NCBI GenBank assembly: GCA_020248785.1
Contig: JADCGX010000072.1
Span: 1 to 55,067 of the forward strand
Length of the DNA stretch: 55,067 nt
From: Burkholderiales bacterium
GTDB lineage: Bacteria > Pseudomonadota > Gammaproteobacteria > Burkholderiales > Burkholderiaceae_F
Direction of reading: 5' to 3'
Every line of letters starts with the position of its first letter. Position 1 is the stretch's first letter. Of this stretch, positions 18,515 through 28,729 are shown one piece after another. The notes below the pieces were generated by a model, which ran no database searches, was not told where the DNA came from, and worked only from the letters and a program-made list of their open reading frames with translations. The position numbers and the translations under genes were made by a program.

Positions 18515-18969
18515 GCCAGGTGAGCGCGGCCGAGGCACAGCGCACGGCAGAGACCGTGCGCGACGGCATGTACGCCAAGGACAACGCGTCGAAGGGACTC
18601 GGCATGGAGATCGAGGCGATCGGGCCGGGCAGCGCGCGTGTTGGCATGACCGTGCGCGCCGACATGCTCAACGGCTTTGCGATCTGCCATGGCGGCTTCA
18701 TCACCACGCTTGCGGATTCGGCGTTTGCGTTCGCTTGCAACAGCTACAACCATCTGACCGTGGCCAGTGGGATCGTGGTCGACTTCCTTGCGCCAGCGCA
18801 CGCGGGCGACCGGCTGACCGCGACCGCGCAGGAGGTCTCGCGCACCGGCAGCACCGGCGTGTACGACATCGCGGTGACCAATCAGCAGGGCAAGACGGTG
18901 GCCGTGATGCGCGGCCGGTCGCACGCGCTGAAGGGGCGGCACGTGGTCGAGCCACCGCTGCAGGCCTAG
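18511..18969 (+). CDS. paaI: Hydroxyphenylacetyl-CoA thioesterase PaaI
   Basis: The 152-residue hotdog-fold product has the family core MLNGFAICHGGFITTLADSA (52-71), with the His-Gly-Gly turn and the aspartate at the start of the long helix, then ASGIVVDFLAPAHAGDRL. PaaI hydrolyses hydroxylated or stalled phenylacetyl-CoA derivatives, returning free CoA when ring processing fails. Its length is normal for the family. Translation is coupled to paaH through an ATGA overlap, and paaK follows after 22 bases with GAGGAGA before its start. Confidence 0.92.
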   Translation: MSQVSAAEAQRTAETVRDGMYAKDNASKGLGMEIEAIGPGSARVGMTVRADMLNGFAICHGGFITTLADSAFAFACNSYNHLTVASGIVVDFLAPAHAGDRLTATAQEVSRTGSTGVYDIAVTNQQGKTVAVMRGRSHALKGRHVVEPPLQA

Positions 18970-18991
18970 CCGACGAGAGCACGAGGAGACC

Positions 18992-20305
18992 ATGCCGCGA
19001 CGCCCTCTGACACCCACTGCGCTCGAGCCGATCGAGAACGCCAGCCGCGACGAACTGCAGGCGCTGCAGCTCAGGCGGCTGCGTTGGTCGCTGCAGCATG
19101 CTTACGACAACGTCCCGCACTATCGGGCGGCATTCGACAAGGCGGGCGTTCATCCGGCGGACTGCCGCGCGCTCGCTGATCTGGCGCGCTTTCCGTTCAC
19201 GACCAAGAAGGATCTGCGCGACACCTATCCGTTCGGCATGTTTGCCGTGCCGCGAGAGAAGCTCGCGCGCATCCATGCCTCCAGCGGCACGACCGGCAAG
19301 CCGACCGTCGTCGGCTACACGCTGAGGGACATCGACACCTGGGCCACCGTGATGGCGCGCTCGATCCGTGCTGCCGGCGGCCGGCCAGGCGACCTGGTGC
19401 ACGTGGCCTACGGCTATGGCCTGTTCACCGGCGGGCTCGGTGCGCACTATGGCGCGGAGAAGCTCGGCTGCACCGTGATTCCGATCTCCGGTGGCATGAC
19501 CGAACGGCAGGTGCAGTTGATCGTCGACTTCAAGCCGAACATCATCATGGTGACGCCGTCGTACATGCTGGCGATCGCCGAGGAGATGGAACGGCAGGGC
19601 ATCGATCCGAAGACGACGTCGCTCGCGATCGGCATCTTTGGCGCGGAGCCGTGGACGCCGGCCATGCGCGAGGCGATCGAGGCCAAGGTCGACATGGACG
19701 CCATCGACATCTATGGCCTGTCGGAGGTGATCGGCCCGGGCGTGGCGCAGGAGTGCATCGAGACCAAGGATGGCCTGACGATCTGGGAAGACCATTTTTA
19801 CCCGGAGATCATCGACCCCGAGACTGGTCGCGTTCTGGCCGACGGCGAGAAGGGCGAGCTCGTCTTCACCTCGCTCAGCAAGGAAGCCTTGCCGATCGTC
19901 CGCTATCGCACGCGCGATCTGACGCGCCTGCTGCCGCCGACGGCCCGCAGCATGCGGCGCATCGAGAAGATCACGGGCCGCTCGGACGACATGCTGATCA
20001 TCCGCGGCGTCAACCTGTTCCCGACCCAGGTCGAGGAACTCATCCTCAAGCAGCCCGAGCTCGAGCCGTACTACACGCTGGAGATCACCCGCCCCGGCGC
20101 GCTCGATGAGCTCACGGTGCACGTGGAAATGGGCAGCCAGCTCGCGCATGCCGACCGCGCCACGCGCGAGGCATCGGCCCGCAAGCTGGCGCATCACATC
20201 AAGAACACCATCGGCGTCAGCGCCGAGGTCCGGCTGGCCGAGCCGATGGGCATCGAACGCTCGATCGGCAAGGCCAAGCGGATCGTTGACAAGCGACCGA
20301 AGTAG
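18992..20305 (+). CDS. paaK: Phenylacetate-CoA ligase PaaK
   Basis: The 437-residue adenylate-forming enzyme activates phenylacetate with ATP and CoA, the entry step of the pathway. It shows the AMP-binding P-loop HASSGTTGKPTVVGYT (about 91-106), the central motif YGLSEVIGPGVAQEC, the ribose-binding region RYRTRDLTRLLPP and the hinge GRSDDMLIIRGVNLFPTQVE typical of PaaK. The catalytic lysine lies near the C-terminus (IGKAKRIVDKRPK). The start ATG 18992 follows CGAGGAGACC. The gene sits between paaI and paaA, 18 bases before the latter. Confidence 0.95.
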   Translation: MPRRPLTPTALEPIENASRDELQALQLRRLRWSLQHAYDNVPHYRAAFDKAGVHPADCRALADLARFPFTTKKDLRDTYPFGMFAVPREKLARIHASSGTTGKPTVVGYTLRDIDTWATVMARSIRAAGGRPGDLVHVAYGYGLFTGGLGAHYGAEKLGCTVIPISGGMTERQVQLIVDFKPNIIMVTPSYMLAIAEEMERQGIDPKTTSLAIGIFGAEPWTPAMREAIEAKVDMDAIDIYGLSEVIGPGVAQECIETKDGLTIWEDHFYPEIIDPETGRVLADGEKGELVFTSLSKEALPIVRYRTRDLTRLLPPTARSMRRIEKITGRSDDMLIIRGVNLFPTQVEELILKQPELEPYYTLEITRPGALDELTVHVEMGSQLAHADRATREASARKLAHHIKNTIGVSAEVRLAEPMGIERSIGKAKRIVDKRPK

Positions 20306-20323
20306 CGCAACAACGGAGTTCAG

Positions 20324-21352
20324 ATGTACACCCAGGCACTAGACATCCCGCAACAGAAGCCCGAGCCGGCCGAGCCGAGGGGGCCGCGTTTGGTCGAGCA
20401 GATCGAGCGCGAGGCGCGCTACCAGCGCGAGTTCGACGAGAAGCTCGCGCGCGGCGAGTTCATCGAGCCGAAGGACTGGATGCCGGAGGGCTATCGCAAG
20501 ACGCTGGTGCGGCAGATCAGCCAGCACGCGCACAGCGAGATCGTCGGCATGCTGCCCGAGGGCAACTGGATCACGCGGGCGCCGACACTGAAGCGCAAGG
20601 CGATCTTGCTCGCCAAGGTGCAGGACGAGGGCGGTCATGGCATGTACCTGTATGCCGCGGCCGAGACCCTGGGCGTATCGCGTGACGATCTGATCGACGC
20701 GCTGCATGCTGGCCGGGCCAAGTACTCGTCGATCTTCAATTACCCGACGCTCAGCTGGGCGGACATCGGCGTGATCGGCTGGCTGGTCGATGGCGCGGCG
20801 ATCATGAACCAGATCCCGCTGACCCGCTGCTCCTACGGCCCGTATGCGCGGGCCATGATCCGCATCTGCAAGGAGGAGTCGTTCCACCAGCGCCAGGGCT
20901 ACGACCTGCTGCTCACGATGACGCAGGGCACCGCAGAGCAGCGCGCGATGGTGCAGGAGGCCGTGAATCGCTGGTGGTGGCCGAGCCTGATGATGTTCGG
21001 CCCGCATGACAAGGTCTCCAAGCACAGCGCGGAGTCGAGCGCCTGGGGCATCAAGCGCATCGGCAACGACGACCTGCGCCAGAAGTTCGTCGACGCCACC
21101 GTGCCGCAGGCCGAGGTGCTCGGCGTCAGGCTGCCCGATCCGCACCTGAAGTGGAACGCGGCGCGCGGGCACTACGAGTTCGGCCCCATCGACTGGAGCG
21201 AATTCTGGAACGTGGTCAACGGCCATGGCCCGTGCAACAAGGAGCGTCTGGCCGAGCGCATCAAGGCGTGGGACGACGGCGCGTGGGTGCGCGAGGCCGC
21301 GGTGGCCTATGCGGCCAAGCAGGCGGCCCGTGGGCACAAGGCGGCGGAGTAG
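20324..21352 (+). CDS. paaA: 1,2-phenylacetyl-CoA epoxidase, catalytic subunit PaaA
   Basis: The 342-residue product is the oxygenase subunit of the PaaABCE multicomponent diiron epoxidase, which turns phenylacetyl-CoA into the 1,2-epoxide. It has a ferritin-like helical core with two ExxH metal motifs, [10 protein letters not shown] (about 104-113) and [13 protein letters not shown] (about 184-196). The start of the core ([20 protein letters not shown]) is also typical. Its length is a little above the usual 310-330 owing to a charged N-terminus. The next gene, paaB, does not follow at once: a 148-base spacer with two inverted repeats lies between them. Confidence 0.95.
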   Translation: MYTQALDIPQQKPEPAEPRGPRLVEQIEREARYQREFDEKLARGEFIEPKDWMPEGYRKTLVRQISQHAHSEIVGMLPEGNWITRAPTLKRKAILLAKVQDEGGHGMYLYAAAETLGVSRDDLIDALHAGRAKYSSIFNYPTLSWADIGVIGWLVDGAAIMNQIPLTRCSYGPYARAMIRICKEESFHQRQGYDLLLTMTQGTAEQRAMVQEAVNRWWWPSLMMFGPHDKVSKHSAESSAWGIKRIGNDDLRQKFVDATVPQAEVLGVRLPDPHLKWNAARGHYEFGPIDWSEFWNVVNGHGPCNKERLAERIKAWDDGAWVREAAVAYAAKQAARGHKAAE

Positions 21353-21353
21353 A

Positions 21354-21382
21354 GCCGATGCGTAACGCATTCAGGCATCGGC
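21354..21382. repeat. Inverted repeat in the paaA-paaB spacer (first)
   Basis: GCCGATGC at 21354-21361 and GCATCGGC at 21375-21382 are perfectly complementary and enclose 13 bases. The stem begins 2 bases after the paaA stop codon. There is no T-run, so it is not a clear terminator; it could mark an mRNA end or processing point. Confidence 0.7.
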
Positions 21383-21405
21383 GCGGTTCCAAGGGGGCGC
21401 AGCCG

Positions 21406-21424
21406 TTGCGCGTATTGCGCGCAA
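21406..21424. repeat. Inverted repeat in the paaA-paaB spacer (second)
   Basis: TTGCGCG at 21406-21412 and CGCGCAA at 21418-21424 form a perfect 7-base stem with a 5-base loop. It is the second hairpin in the unusually long 148-base gap before paaB. No T-run follows. Confidence 0.6.
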
Positions 21425-21500
21425 TGATCGAGCCTGGCGGCCATGCGTTTCTGCTGCGGGCACGCCTGTCCGCGCTGCACGTTGTTCGAAAGGATCCGTG

Positions 21501-21794
21501 ATGACGATGAACCGCCGGGAATGGCCGCTTTGGGAAGTCTTCATCCGCTCCCGCAGCGGGCTGGATCACAAGCACTGCGGCAGCGTGCATGCGCCCGATG
21601 CAACAATGGCCTTGCAGAACGCGCGGGACGTCTACACCCGCCGCATGGAAGGCGTGAGCATCTGGGTGGTGAAGGCTGCGGACATTCACGCGTCCGACCC
21701 GCAGGCCAAGGCCGAGTTCTTCGACCCGGCCGACGACAAGATCTACCGGCATCCAACGTTCTACACGTTGCCCGACGCCGTCAACCACATGTGA
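21501..21794 (+). CDS. paaB: 1,2-phenylacetyl-CoA epoxidase subunit PaaB
   Basis: The 97-residue product matches PaaB throughout (EWPLWEVFIRSRSGLDHKHC, GSVHAPDATMALQNARDVYT, DDKIYRHPTFYTLPD). PaaB is a small structural subunit that bridges PaaAC heterodimers in the epoxidase. I start at ATG 21501, with AAAGGA 6 bases upstream; a GTG directly before it (21498) is possible. It is 7 bases upstream of paaC, so those two are tightly linked even though paaB is far from paaA. Confidence 0.95.
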   Translation: MTMNRREWPLWEVFIRSRSGLDHKHCGSVHAPDATMALQNARDVYTRRMEGVSIWVVKAADIHASDPQAKAEFFDPADDKIYRHPTFYTLPDAVNHM

Positions 21795-21801
21795 GAGTGC
21801 G

Positions 21802-22596
21802 ATGACGACCGACACCGCCACGCCGAGCTCCACCACGCCCGTGCAGGCAGGCGAGCCAGTGGAGTACCTGCTGCATCTGGCCGACACCTCGCTCATCCTG
21901 GCCCAGCGCCTGTCCGAGTGGTGCGGACACGGGCCGGTCATCGAAGAGGACATCGCACTGACCAACGTGGCGCTCGATCTCGTGGGGCAGGCGCGCCTGC
22001 TGCTGACGCACGCCGGTGCGGTGCAAGGGCGGGGGCGGGACGAGGACCAGCTCGCCTTCCTGCGGTTGGAGCATGAGTACCGCAACCTCACGATCTGCGA
22101 GCTGCCGAACCAGGACTTTGGCCGCACCATCCTGCGCAACCTGATGGTCGCTGCCTGGCAGCAGCCGCTGTGGCAGGCCCTGCAGCAGTCCACGGACCGC
22201 GGGCTCGCCGCGATCGCCGCCAAGAGCCTGAAGGAGACGCGCTATCACCTGCAGCACGCCGGCGAGTGGACGATTCGGCTCGGCGACGGCACCGCTGAGT
22301 CGCGGCTACGCATGCAGCGCGCACTGGACGCGTTGTGGCCCTACACCGCGGAGTTCTTCATTGACGCGCCCTTTGATGAGCAGACCGCAGCGAGCGGCGT
22401 TGGCGTGCTGCCTTCGAAATTGCGTTGTGCCTGGGAGCGCAGCGTCCTGCCCACGCTCACCGAGGCCACGCTCGACGTTCCCGCCGCCACGCCGTTCGTC
22501 TCGGCCGGCAAGATGGGCCGCCATACCGAGCACATGGGGCACCTGCTGACCGAGATGCAGTACTTGCAGCGCACGCTGCCGGGAGCCAAGTGGTGA
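21802..22596 (+). CDS. paaC: 1,2-phenylacetyl-CoA epoxidase structural subunit PaaC
   Basis: The 264-residue ferritin-like protein pairs with PaaA in the epoxidase core and does not itself bind a working diiron centre in known systems. Recognisable parts are VEYLLHLADTSLILAQRLSE, HGPVIEEDIALTNVALDLVG, ARLLLTHAG, DEDQLAFLRLEHEYRNL and LKETRYHLQHAGEWTIRLGD. The length is normal (about 250). The stop codon overlaps the GTG start of paaD by three bases, which points to coupled translation and matched amounts. Confidence 0.95.
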   Translation: MTTDTATPSSTTPVQAGEPVEYLLHLADTSLILAQRLSEWCGHGPVIEEDIALTNVALDLVGQARLLLTHAGAVQGRGRDEDQLAFLRLEHEYRNLTICELPNQDFGRTILRNLMVAAWQQPLWQALQQSTDRGLAAIAAKSLKETRYHLQHAGEWTIRLGDGTAESRLRMQRALDALWPYTAEFFIDAPFDEQTAASGVGVLPSKLRCAWERSVLPTLTEATLDVPAATPFVSAGKMGRHTEHMGHLLTEMQYLQRTLPGAKW

Positions 22597-23111
22597 CGGT
22601 CACAGCGGCGCCGGTAGCCCTGACGCTCGAACGGGCCTGGGACGCGCTGCATGCCGTGCCAGACCCGGAGATCTCGGTGATCTCCGTGACCGAGCTTGGC
22701 ATCGTGCGCGGTATTTCCATCGACGGCGATCGCGCCGTGGTGACGGTGACGCCCACGTATGCGGGCTGCCCGGCGACCGAGGTCATCGCGCGCTCGATCG
22801 AGGCCGCGCTGCGGGCGGCCGGCGCGGCGCGGATCGAAGTGCGCACGCAGTTGGCGCCTGCCTGGACCACGGACTGGATTGCCGTCGGTGCGCGCGAGCG
22901 GCTGCGCGACTACGGCATCGTCCCGCCGTGCGCGCGGGCGGCCGGCGAGCAACCGATTCGATTGCATCCGCGCGGCGCCGCCGCCCTGAGCTGCCCGCGC
23001 TGTGGCAGCAGCGACACCGAGCGCCTGTCGCAGTTCGGCGCCACGCCCTGCAAGGCGCTGTATCGGTGCCGCGCCTGCCGCGAGCCGTTCGAATACTTCA
23101 AGCCGCACTGA
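22593..23111 (+). CDS. paaD: Epoxidase maturation protein PaaD
   Basis: The 172-residue product has an N-terminal DUF59/MIP18-like domain (AVPDPEISVISVTELGIVRG, VTVTPTYAGCPATEVIARSI) with its conserved cysteine. A C-terminal zinc ribbon follows, with two Cys pairs (SCPRCGSSDTE and RCRACREPFEYF). PaaD is thought to help assemble the iron-sulfur or metal centres of the epoxidase rather than act in catalysis. The start is taken as GTG 22593, overlapping the paaC stop; GTG 22590 is also in frame. PaaE follows 16 bases later. Confidence 0.92.
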   Translation: MTVTAAPVALTLERAWDALHAVPDPEISVISVTELGIVRGISIDGDRAVVTVTPTYAGCPATEVIARSIEAALRAAGAARIEVRTQLAPAWTTDWIAVGARERLRDYGIVPPCARAAGEQPIRLHPRGAAALSCPRCGSSDTERLSQFGATPCKALYRCRACREPFEYFKPH

Positions 23112-23127
23112 CAAGCCGAGTCGTCCC

Positions 23128-24192
23128 ATGACCCCGCGTTTTCACTCCCTGCGCATCGCCGAGGTCCGGCGCGAGACGCCCGAGTGCATCAGCCTCGCCT
23201 TCGAGGTGCCGGCACCGCTGGCCGAGGCGTTCCGCTACGTGCCTGGACAGCATCTGTCCCTGCGCACGGTGCTGGATGGCGAGGACCTGCGCCGCTCGTA
23301 CTCCATCTGCTCGGGCCTGGATGATGGTGAGCTGCGGGTCGCGATCAAGAAGGTGGTCGGCGGCCGGTTCTCCGCGTGGGCCAACGACGCGCTGCAGCCC
23401 GGCCAGGTGATCGACGTCATGACGCCGGATGGGCGCTTCACGGTGCCGGTCGATCCAAGGCATCGGAAGCACTACGTCGCCTTCGCCGCCGGCAGCGGAA
23501 TCACCCCGATCCTGTCGCTCGCCAAGACGCTGCTTGCACGCGAGCCCCGTTCACGCTTTACCCTGGTGTACGGCAACCGTCGCGCCGCCGGCACGATGTT
23601 CATCGAGGAGCTGTCGGCGCTGAAGGACCGCTATCTGACGCGCTTCGTATTGCTGCCGGTGTTCTCCCGCGAGGAGCAGGAGGTCGCGCTCTTCAACGGC
23701 CGCATCGATGCGGAAAAGGTGTGCGAGATGCTCGCAGCGCTGGTGCCGGCCGAGGACATCGACGAAGCGTTTGTCTGCGGGCCGGCGTCGATGCTCGACG
23801 AGGTCGAGCAGGCACTGGTGCAATCCGGGGTGCCGCCCGAGCACGTGCACGTGGAACGCTTTGGCACGCCGGGAACGGCGGGCCAGGTGGTCGCGGCCGA
23901 AGATGCCGCCGATGCGCACGTCACCATTTTGCTCGACGGCGTGCGGCGCGAGGTGGAGTTCCACAAGCACCATGGCAGCCTGCTGGATGCCGGCCGTGCA
24001 GCGGGATTAGACCTGCCGTATTCGTGCAAGGGCGGCATGTGCTGCACATGCCGCGCCAAGCTCCTGGACGGCGAGGTGAAGATGCACAAGAACTTCGCGT
24101 TGGAGAAGGCCGATCTCGATGCCGGCTTCGTTCTGACCTGCCAGTCGTATCCGCTCACGGAGCGGGTGGTGCTGTCCTTCGATGAACGATGA
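23128..24192 (+). CDS. paaE: 1,2-phenylacetyl-CoA epoxidase reductase subunit PaaE
   Basis: The 354-residue reductase passes electrons from NADPH to the PaaA diiron site. The N-terminal ferredoxin-reductase FAD domain has RRSYSICSG (55-63). The NAD(P) domain has VAFAAGSGITPILSLAKTLL and TLVYGNRRAAGTMF. The C-terminal plant-type [2Fe-2S] ferredoxin domain has YSCKGGMCCTCRAKLLDGE and a distant fourth Cys in LTCQSYP. ATG 23128 was chosen as the first methionine ahead of the conserved FHSLRIAEV; the longer frame upstream overlaps paaD. After it comes a gap of 95 bases before paaR. Confidence 0.95.
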   Translation: MTPRFHSLRIAEVRRETPECISLAFEVPAPLAEAFRYVPGQHLSLRTVLDGEDLRRSYSICSGLDDGELRVAIKKVVGGRFSAWANDALQPGQVIDVMTPDGRFTVPVDPRHRKHYVAFAAGSGITPILSLAKTLLAREPRSRFTLVYGNRRAAGTMFIEELSALKDRYLTRFVLLPVFSREEQEVALFNGRIDAEKVCEMLAALVPAEDIDEAFVCGPASMLDEVEQALVQSGVPPEHVHVERFGTPGTAGQVVAAEDAADAHVTILLDGVRREVEFHKHHGSLLDAGRAAGLDLPYSCKGGMCCTCRAKLLDGEVKMHKNFALEKADLDAGFVLTCQSYPLTERVVLSFDER

Positions 24193-24287
24193 CGACGATC
24201 ACGCAGACCGTGTCGTTGTCGCGCAAGCGCAAGCTCCGCGCCGTTGCCTCGACACCACCACGATGAGTCCATTACGGAGATTTGCGA

Positions 24288-25018
24288 TTGCCTAGAACTC
24301 GCGCCGCCGACTACGACCAGCAGCGTGGCGCCATCCTGGCAGTGGCCGCGCGAGTGTTCGCCGAGCGTGGCTATGCCGGCGCCTCGATCGCCGAGCTCGC
24401 CGCGGTGGGCGGCATGAGCAAGGCGCTCGTGTACCACTACTACCGCGACAAGGAACAGCTGCTGTTCGACATCGCTGACCGCTATCTCGATGGCCTGCTG
24501 GCGCTGGTGGCGCAGGTCAAGGCCGAGTCCACGGCGCCGGCCGCGCACTTGCGGCGGCTGATCGAGCGCTTCATGGAGGCGTATCGCGACGCCGGCGCGC
24601 ATCATCGCGTGCTCGTGCAGGACGTGAAGTACCTGAGCAGCGTCCACAAGCGCCGCATCGACGCCAAGCAGCGCGCGATCGTGCAGGCGTTCGCCGACGC
24701 GACCGCCGCGGTGGCGCCGGAGCTCAAGCGCGGCAGCCTGCTCAAGCCGGTGACGATGACGCTGTTCGGGATGATGAACTGGACCTTCACCTGGCTCGAT
24801 GAGCGCGGGCCGGTGAGCTACCCGCAAATGGCGCGGGTCGTGGCCGACCTGTTCCTCCGGGGCGTTGGGCCGCTCGAGGAGAGGGCGACGGCGAAGCCGG
24901 GCACCAAGGCAACCGCCGCCGCCAAGGCACGCAAGACCGAGACAAGCGAACCGGCCGCACGCCGCGCGCGACCCGCGCCCGCAACCAAGCCCGCAAGACT
25001 TCTCCGAGAGGCGGCCTG

Positions 25019-25019
<1 letters not shown>
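24288..25019 (+). CDS. paaR: TetR-family phenylacetate regulator PaaR
   Basis: The 243-residue product has an N-terminal TetR helix-turn-helix (AARVFAERGYAGASIAELAA, VGGMSKALVYHYYRDKEQLL) and the ligand domain common to betaproteobacterial PaaR. These repressors sense phenylacetyl-CoA. No ATG fits: a TTG at 24288 lies 7 bases after GGAGA and gives the usual PaaR start PRTRAADYDQQR; a TTG at 24282 is less well spaced. The last 45 residues are a Lys/Ala/Pro/Arg-rich tail (KATAAAKARKTETSEPAARR) not expected in the family. Its place between paaE and paaJ makes it part of the operon it probably controls through the site at 16004-16021. Confidence 0.87.
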
Positions 25020-26224
<1,205 letters not shown>

Positions 26225-26333
26225 TGTTGTGTTCGATGCCGATAGCGTTCGGCAGTGGTTCAGGGGTCAACGGCGTCGCACCTGAGGCAGCGTGGGCCGC
26301 CGCGTGGTCAACGACAACGAAGGAGAAGACACC

Positions 26334-27494
26334 ATGAAGTTCAGCTTGAAGAGCATTGCGGCGCTCGCGCTGTCGGTGGGCGCGCTGACCGCGGGGCCCG
26401 CGTTCGCCCAGCCCGTGAAGGTCGGCGTCACGGTCTCGGCCACCGGCCCGGCCGCCTCGCTCGGCATCCCCGAGCGCAATACCTTTGCGCTGCTGCCAAA
26501 GACCATTGGCGGGCGACCGGTCGAGTACATCATCCTGGACGACGCGTCCGACACCACCACCGCGGTCAAGAACACGCGCAAGCTCATCAGCGAGGACCGC
26601 GTCGATGTCATCGTCGGTTCCACCATCACGCCCAATTCACTCGCAATGATCGACGTGGTGGCCGAGTCCGAGACGCCGATGATCTCGATGGCAGCCTCCA
26701 GCCGCATCGTCGAGCCGGTCGATGCCAAGCGCCGCTGGGTCTTCAAGACGCCGCAGAACGACCAGCAGATGGCGGTGATCATCGTGTCGCACATGCTGGC
26801 CAACGGCGTGAAGACCGTCGGCTTCATCGGTTTTGCCGACGCCTACGGCGAAGGCTGGTGGAACGAGTTCAACAAGATCGCCACCGCCCGCGGCCTCAAC
26901 GTCGTGGCCAGCGAGCGCTATCAACGCACTGACACGTCCGTGACCGGCCAGGTGCTGAAGCTCGTCTCGGCGCGACCCGATGCCGTGCTGATCGCGGGCT
27001 CGGGCACGCCTGCGGCCCTGCCACAGAAGGCCCTGAAAGAGCGCAACTACGGCGGCAAGATCTACCAGACGCACGGCGTGGCCAACAACGACTTCCTGCG
27101 CGTGTGCGGCAAGGACTGCGAGGGCACGTTGCTGCCCGCCGGCCCGGTGCTCGTGGCCGATCAGTTGCCCAATGACCACCCCGTGAAAAAGTCGGCCACC
27201 GCCTACGTGCAGGCTTATGAGGCGGCGCACGGCAAGGGCAGCGTGTCGACCTTCGGCGCGCACGCATGGGACACTGGCGCGCTGCTCAATGCCGCCGTTC
27301 CGGTTGCGCTCAAGCGTGCCCAACCCGGCACCAAGGAGTTCCGCGCCGCGCTGCGCGATGCGCTCGAAGGTGCCAAGGACGTCGCCGGCGCGCACGGCAT
27401 TTTCAACATGAGCCCGACCGACCACCTGGGCCTGGACCAGCGCGCCGCCGTCATGGTGCGCATCGAGAACGGCACCTGGAAGCTGCTCAAGTAG
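26334..27494 (+). CDS. Liv-type ABC transporter substrate-binding protein (importer 1)
   Basis: The 386-residue product has a Sec signal peptide (IAALALSVGALTAGPAFAQ) and a type I periplasmic binding fold of the LivK/HAAT class. Typical parts are GVTVSATGPAASLGIPERN, ISEDRVDVIVGSTITPNSLA and TVGFIGFADAYGEGWWNEF. It captures a ligand for the permeases encoded downstream. ATG 26334 has AAGGAGAA in front. Its place just after paaJ suggests phenylacetate or a related aromatic acid as ligand; this is inference. A 197-base spacer with a hairpin separates it from the permease gene, a common way to make more binding protein than membrane parts. Confidence 0.9.
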   Translation: MKFSLKSIAALALSVGALTAGPAFAQPVKVGVTVSATGPAASLGIPERNTFALLPKTIGGRPVEYIILDDASDTTTAVKNTRKLISEDRVDVIVGSTITPNSLAMIDVVAESETPMISMAASSRIVEPVDAKRRWVFKTPQNDQQMAVIIVSHMLANGVKTVGFIGFADAYGEGWWNEFNKIATARGLNVVASERYQRTDTSVTGQVLKLVSARPDAVLIAGSGTPAALPQKALKERNYGGKIYQTHGVANNDFLRVCGKDCEGTLLPAGPVLVADQLPNDHPVKKSATAYVQAYEAAHGKGSVSTFGAHAWDTGALLNAAVPVALKRAQPGTKEFRAALRDALEGAKDVAGAHGIFNMSPTDHLGLDQRAAVMVRIENGTWKLLK

Positions 27495-27552
27495 GGGGCG
27501 CTTTGCGTCGGGCGTCTGGCGTCGATGGGGGCGGCGCCAGCGCCATCAAGGC

Positions 27553-27570
27553 GGGCGGCGCGAGCCGCCC
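27553..27570. repeat. Hairpin in the binding protein-permease spacer, importer 1
   Basis: GGGCGGC and GCCGCCC form a perfect 7-base stem around GCGA, 59 bases past the binding-protein stop. No T-run follows, so full termination is unlikely; partial termination or 3'-end protection would fit its place. Confidence 0.55.
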
Positions 27571-27691
27571 TGCCGTGTGTCCGTCCCCAAGACGAAGGGC
27601 CGCGTGCCACCAGGAGCATCGGAGTGCGGTTGCCCCATGAACCGTCGATGACACCGGATACGCGGCGATCGGCGCTCGACGAGCCTCGCAA

Positions 27692-28729
27692 ATGAACTTC
27701 GAGATCGCCCTGCTGCTGGGGCAGGACGGCATCACCAACGGCTTCATCTATGCGCTGCTGGCGCTCGCGCTCGTCCTGGCGTTTGCCGTCACGCGCGTGA
27801 TCTTCATCCCGCAGGGCGAGTTCGTCGCTTATGGCGCGCTGACGCTGGCGGCACTGCAGGCCGGCAAGCTGCCCGGCACGCTTTGGCTGCTGCTGATTTG
27901 CGGCGCTCTGGTCGCCTTGGTCGACGGCGTGCAAGCGGCGCGCGCCGGCCAATGGCGCCGGCTGGTCCCCATCGTTGGCTGGAACCTCGCGTTGCCGCTG
28001 GCGCTCTGGGGACTGCTGACCGCCGTGACTGCCAGCAAGCTACCCATGCCGGCGCAGATCCTGCTGGCGCTGCTGGTGGTCGTCCCGTTGGGCCCGATGG
28101 TGTATCGGCTGGCCTACCAGCCGCTGGCCGAGGCCTCGGTGCTCGTGCTGCTGATCGTCTCCGTCGCCGTGCATGTCGTGATGGTCGGGCTGGGCCTGCT
28201 GGTGTTCGGTGCCGAGGGCTCGCGCACCCCACCGTTTTCCGACGGACGCCTTGAGTTCGCCGGCATGACGGTCGGTGCGCAGACCATCTGGGTGATCGTC
28301 TGCTCCATTGCGCTGATCGCCACGCTGTACGTCCTGTTCGAGAAGACCATCTACGGCAAGGCGCTGCGTGCCACGGCCGTCAATCGGCTCGGCGCGCGGC
28401 TGATGGGGATCCCGACCACGCTGGCGGGCAAACTGAGCTTCTTCCTGTGCGCGCTCATCGGCGCGTTCTCCGGGATGCTGATCGCGCCGATCACCACCAT
28501 CTATTACGACACGGGCTTTCTGATCGGGCTCAAGGGCTTCGTGGCCGCCATCATCGGCGGCCTGGCCAGCTACCCGCTGGCGGCTGCGGGCGCGCTGATG
28601 GTCGGGCTGCTCGAGGCCTACTCCAGCTTCTGGGCCAGCGCCTACAAGGAAGTGATCGTCTTCACGCTGATCATCCCGGTGCTGCTGTGGCGCTCCCTGC
28701 GCACACACCATGTGGAGGAAGAAGAATGA
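27692..28729 (+). CDS. Liv-type ABC transporter permease LivH (importer 1)
   Basis: The 345-residue inner-membrane protein is hydrophobic throughout, with about eight or nine predicted helices. It shows LivH family features: [20 protein letters not shown] at the N-terminus, [40 protein letters not shown] before the coupling helix, and [19 protein letters not shown]-like text near the end ([20 protein letters not shown]). It forms half of the membrane channel. The stop overlaps the start of the fused LivM-LivG gene (ATGA). It is somewhat longer than usual (about 290-310) because of extra hydrophobic segments around 65-125. Confidence 0.9.
   Translation: MNFEIALLLGQDGITNGFIYALLALALVLAFAVTRVIFIPQGEFVAYGALTLAALQAGKLPGTLWLLLICGALVALVDGVQAARAGQWRRLVPIVGWNLALPLALWGLLTAVTASKLPMPAQILLALLVVVPLGPMVYRLAYQPLAEASVLVLLIVSVAVHVVMVGLGLLVFGAEGSRTPPFSDGRLEFAGMTVGAQTIWVIVCSIALIATLYVLFEKTIYGKALRATAVNRLGARLMGIPTTLAGKLSFFLCALIGAFSGMLIAPITTIYYDTGFLIGLKGFVAAIIGGLASYPLAAAGALMVGLLEAYSSFWASAYKEVIVFTLIIPVLLWRSLRTHHVEEEE

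Noticed and set aside
27553-27570. Intrinsic terminator after the importer 1 binding protein
   Set aside because: The stem is good but no T-run follows on either strand, and the operon clearly continues; kept only as a hairpin repeat.
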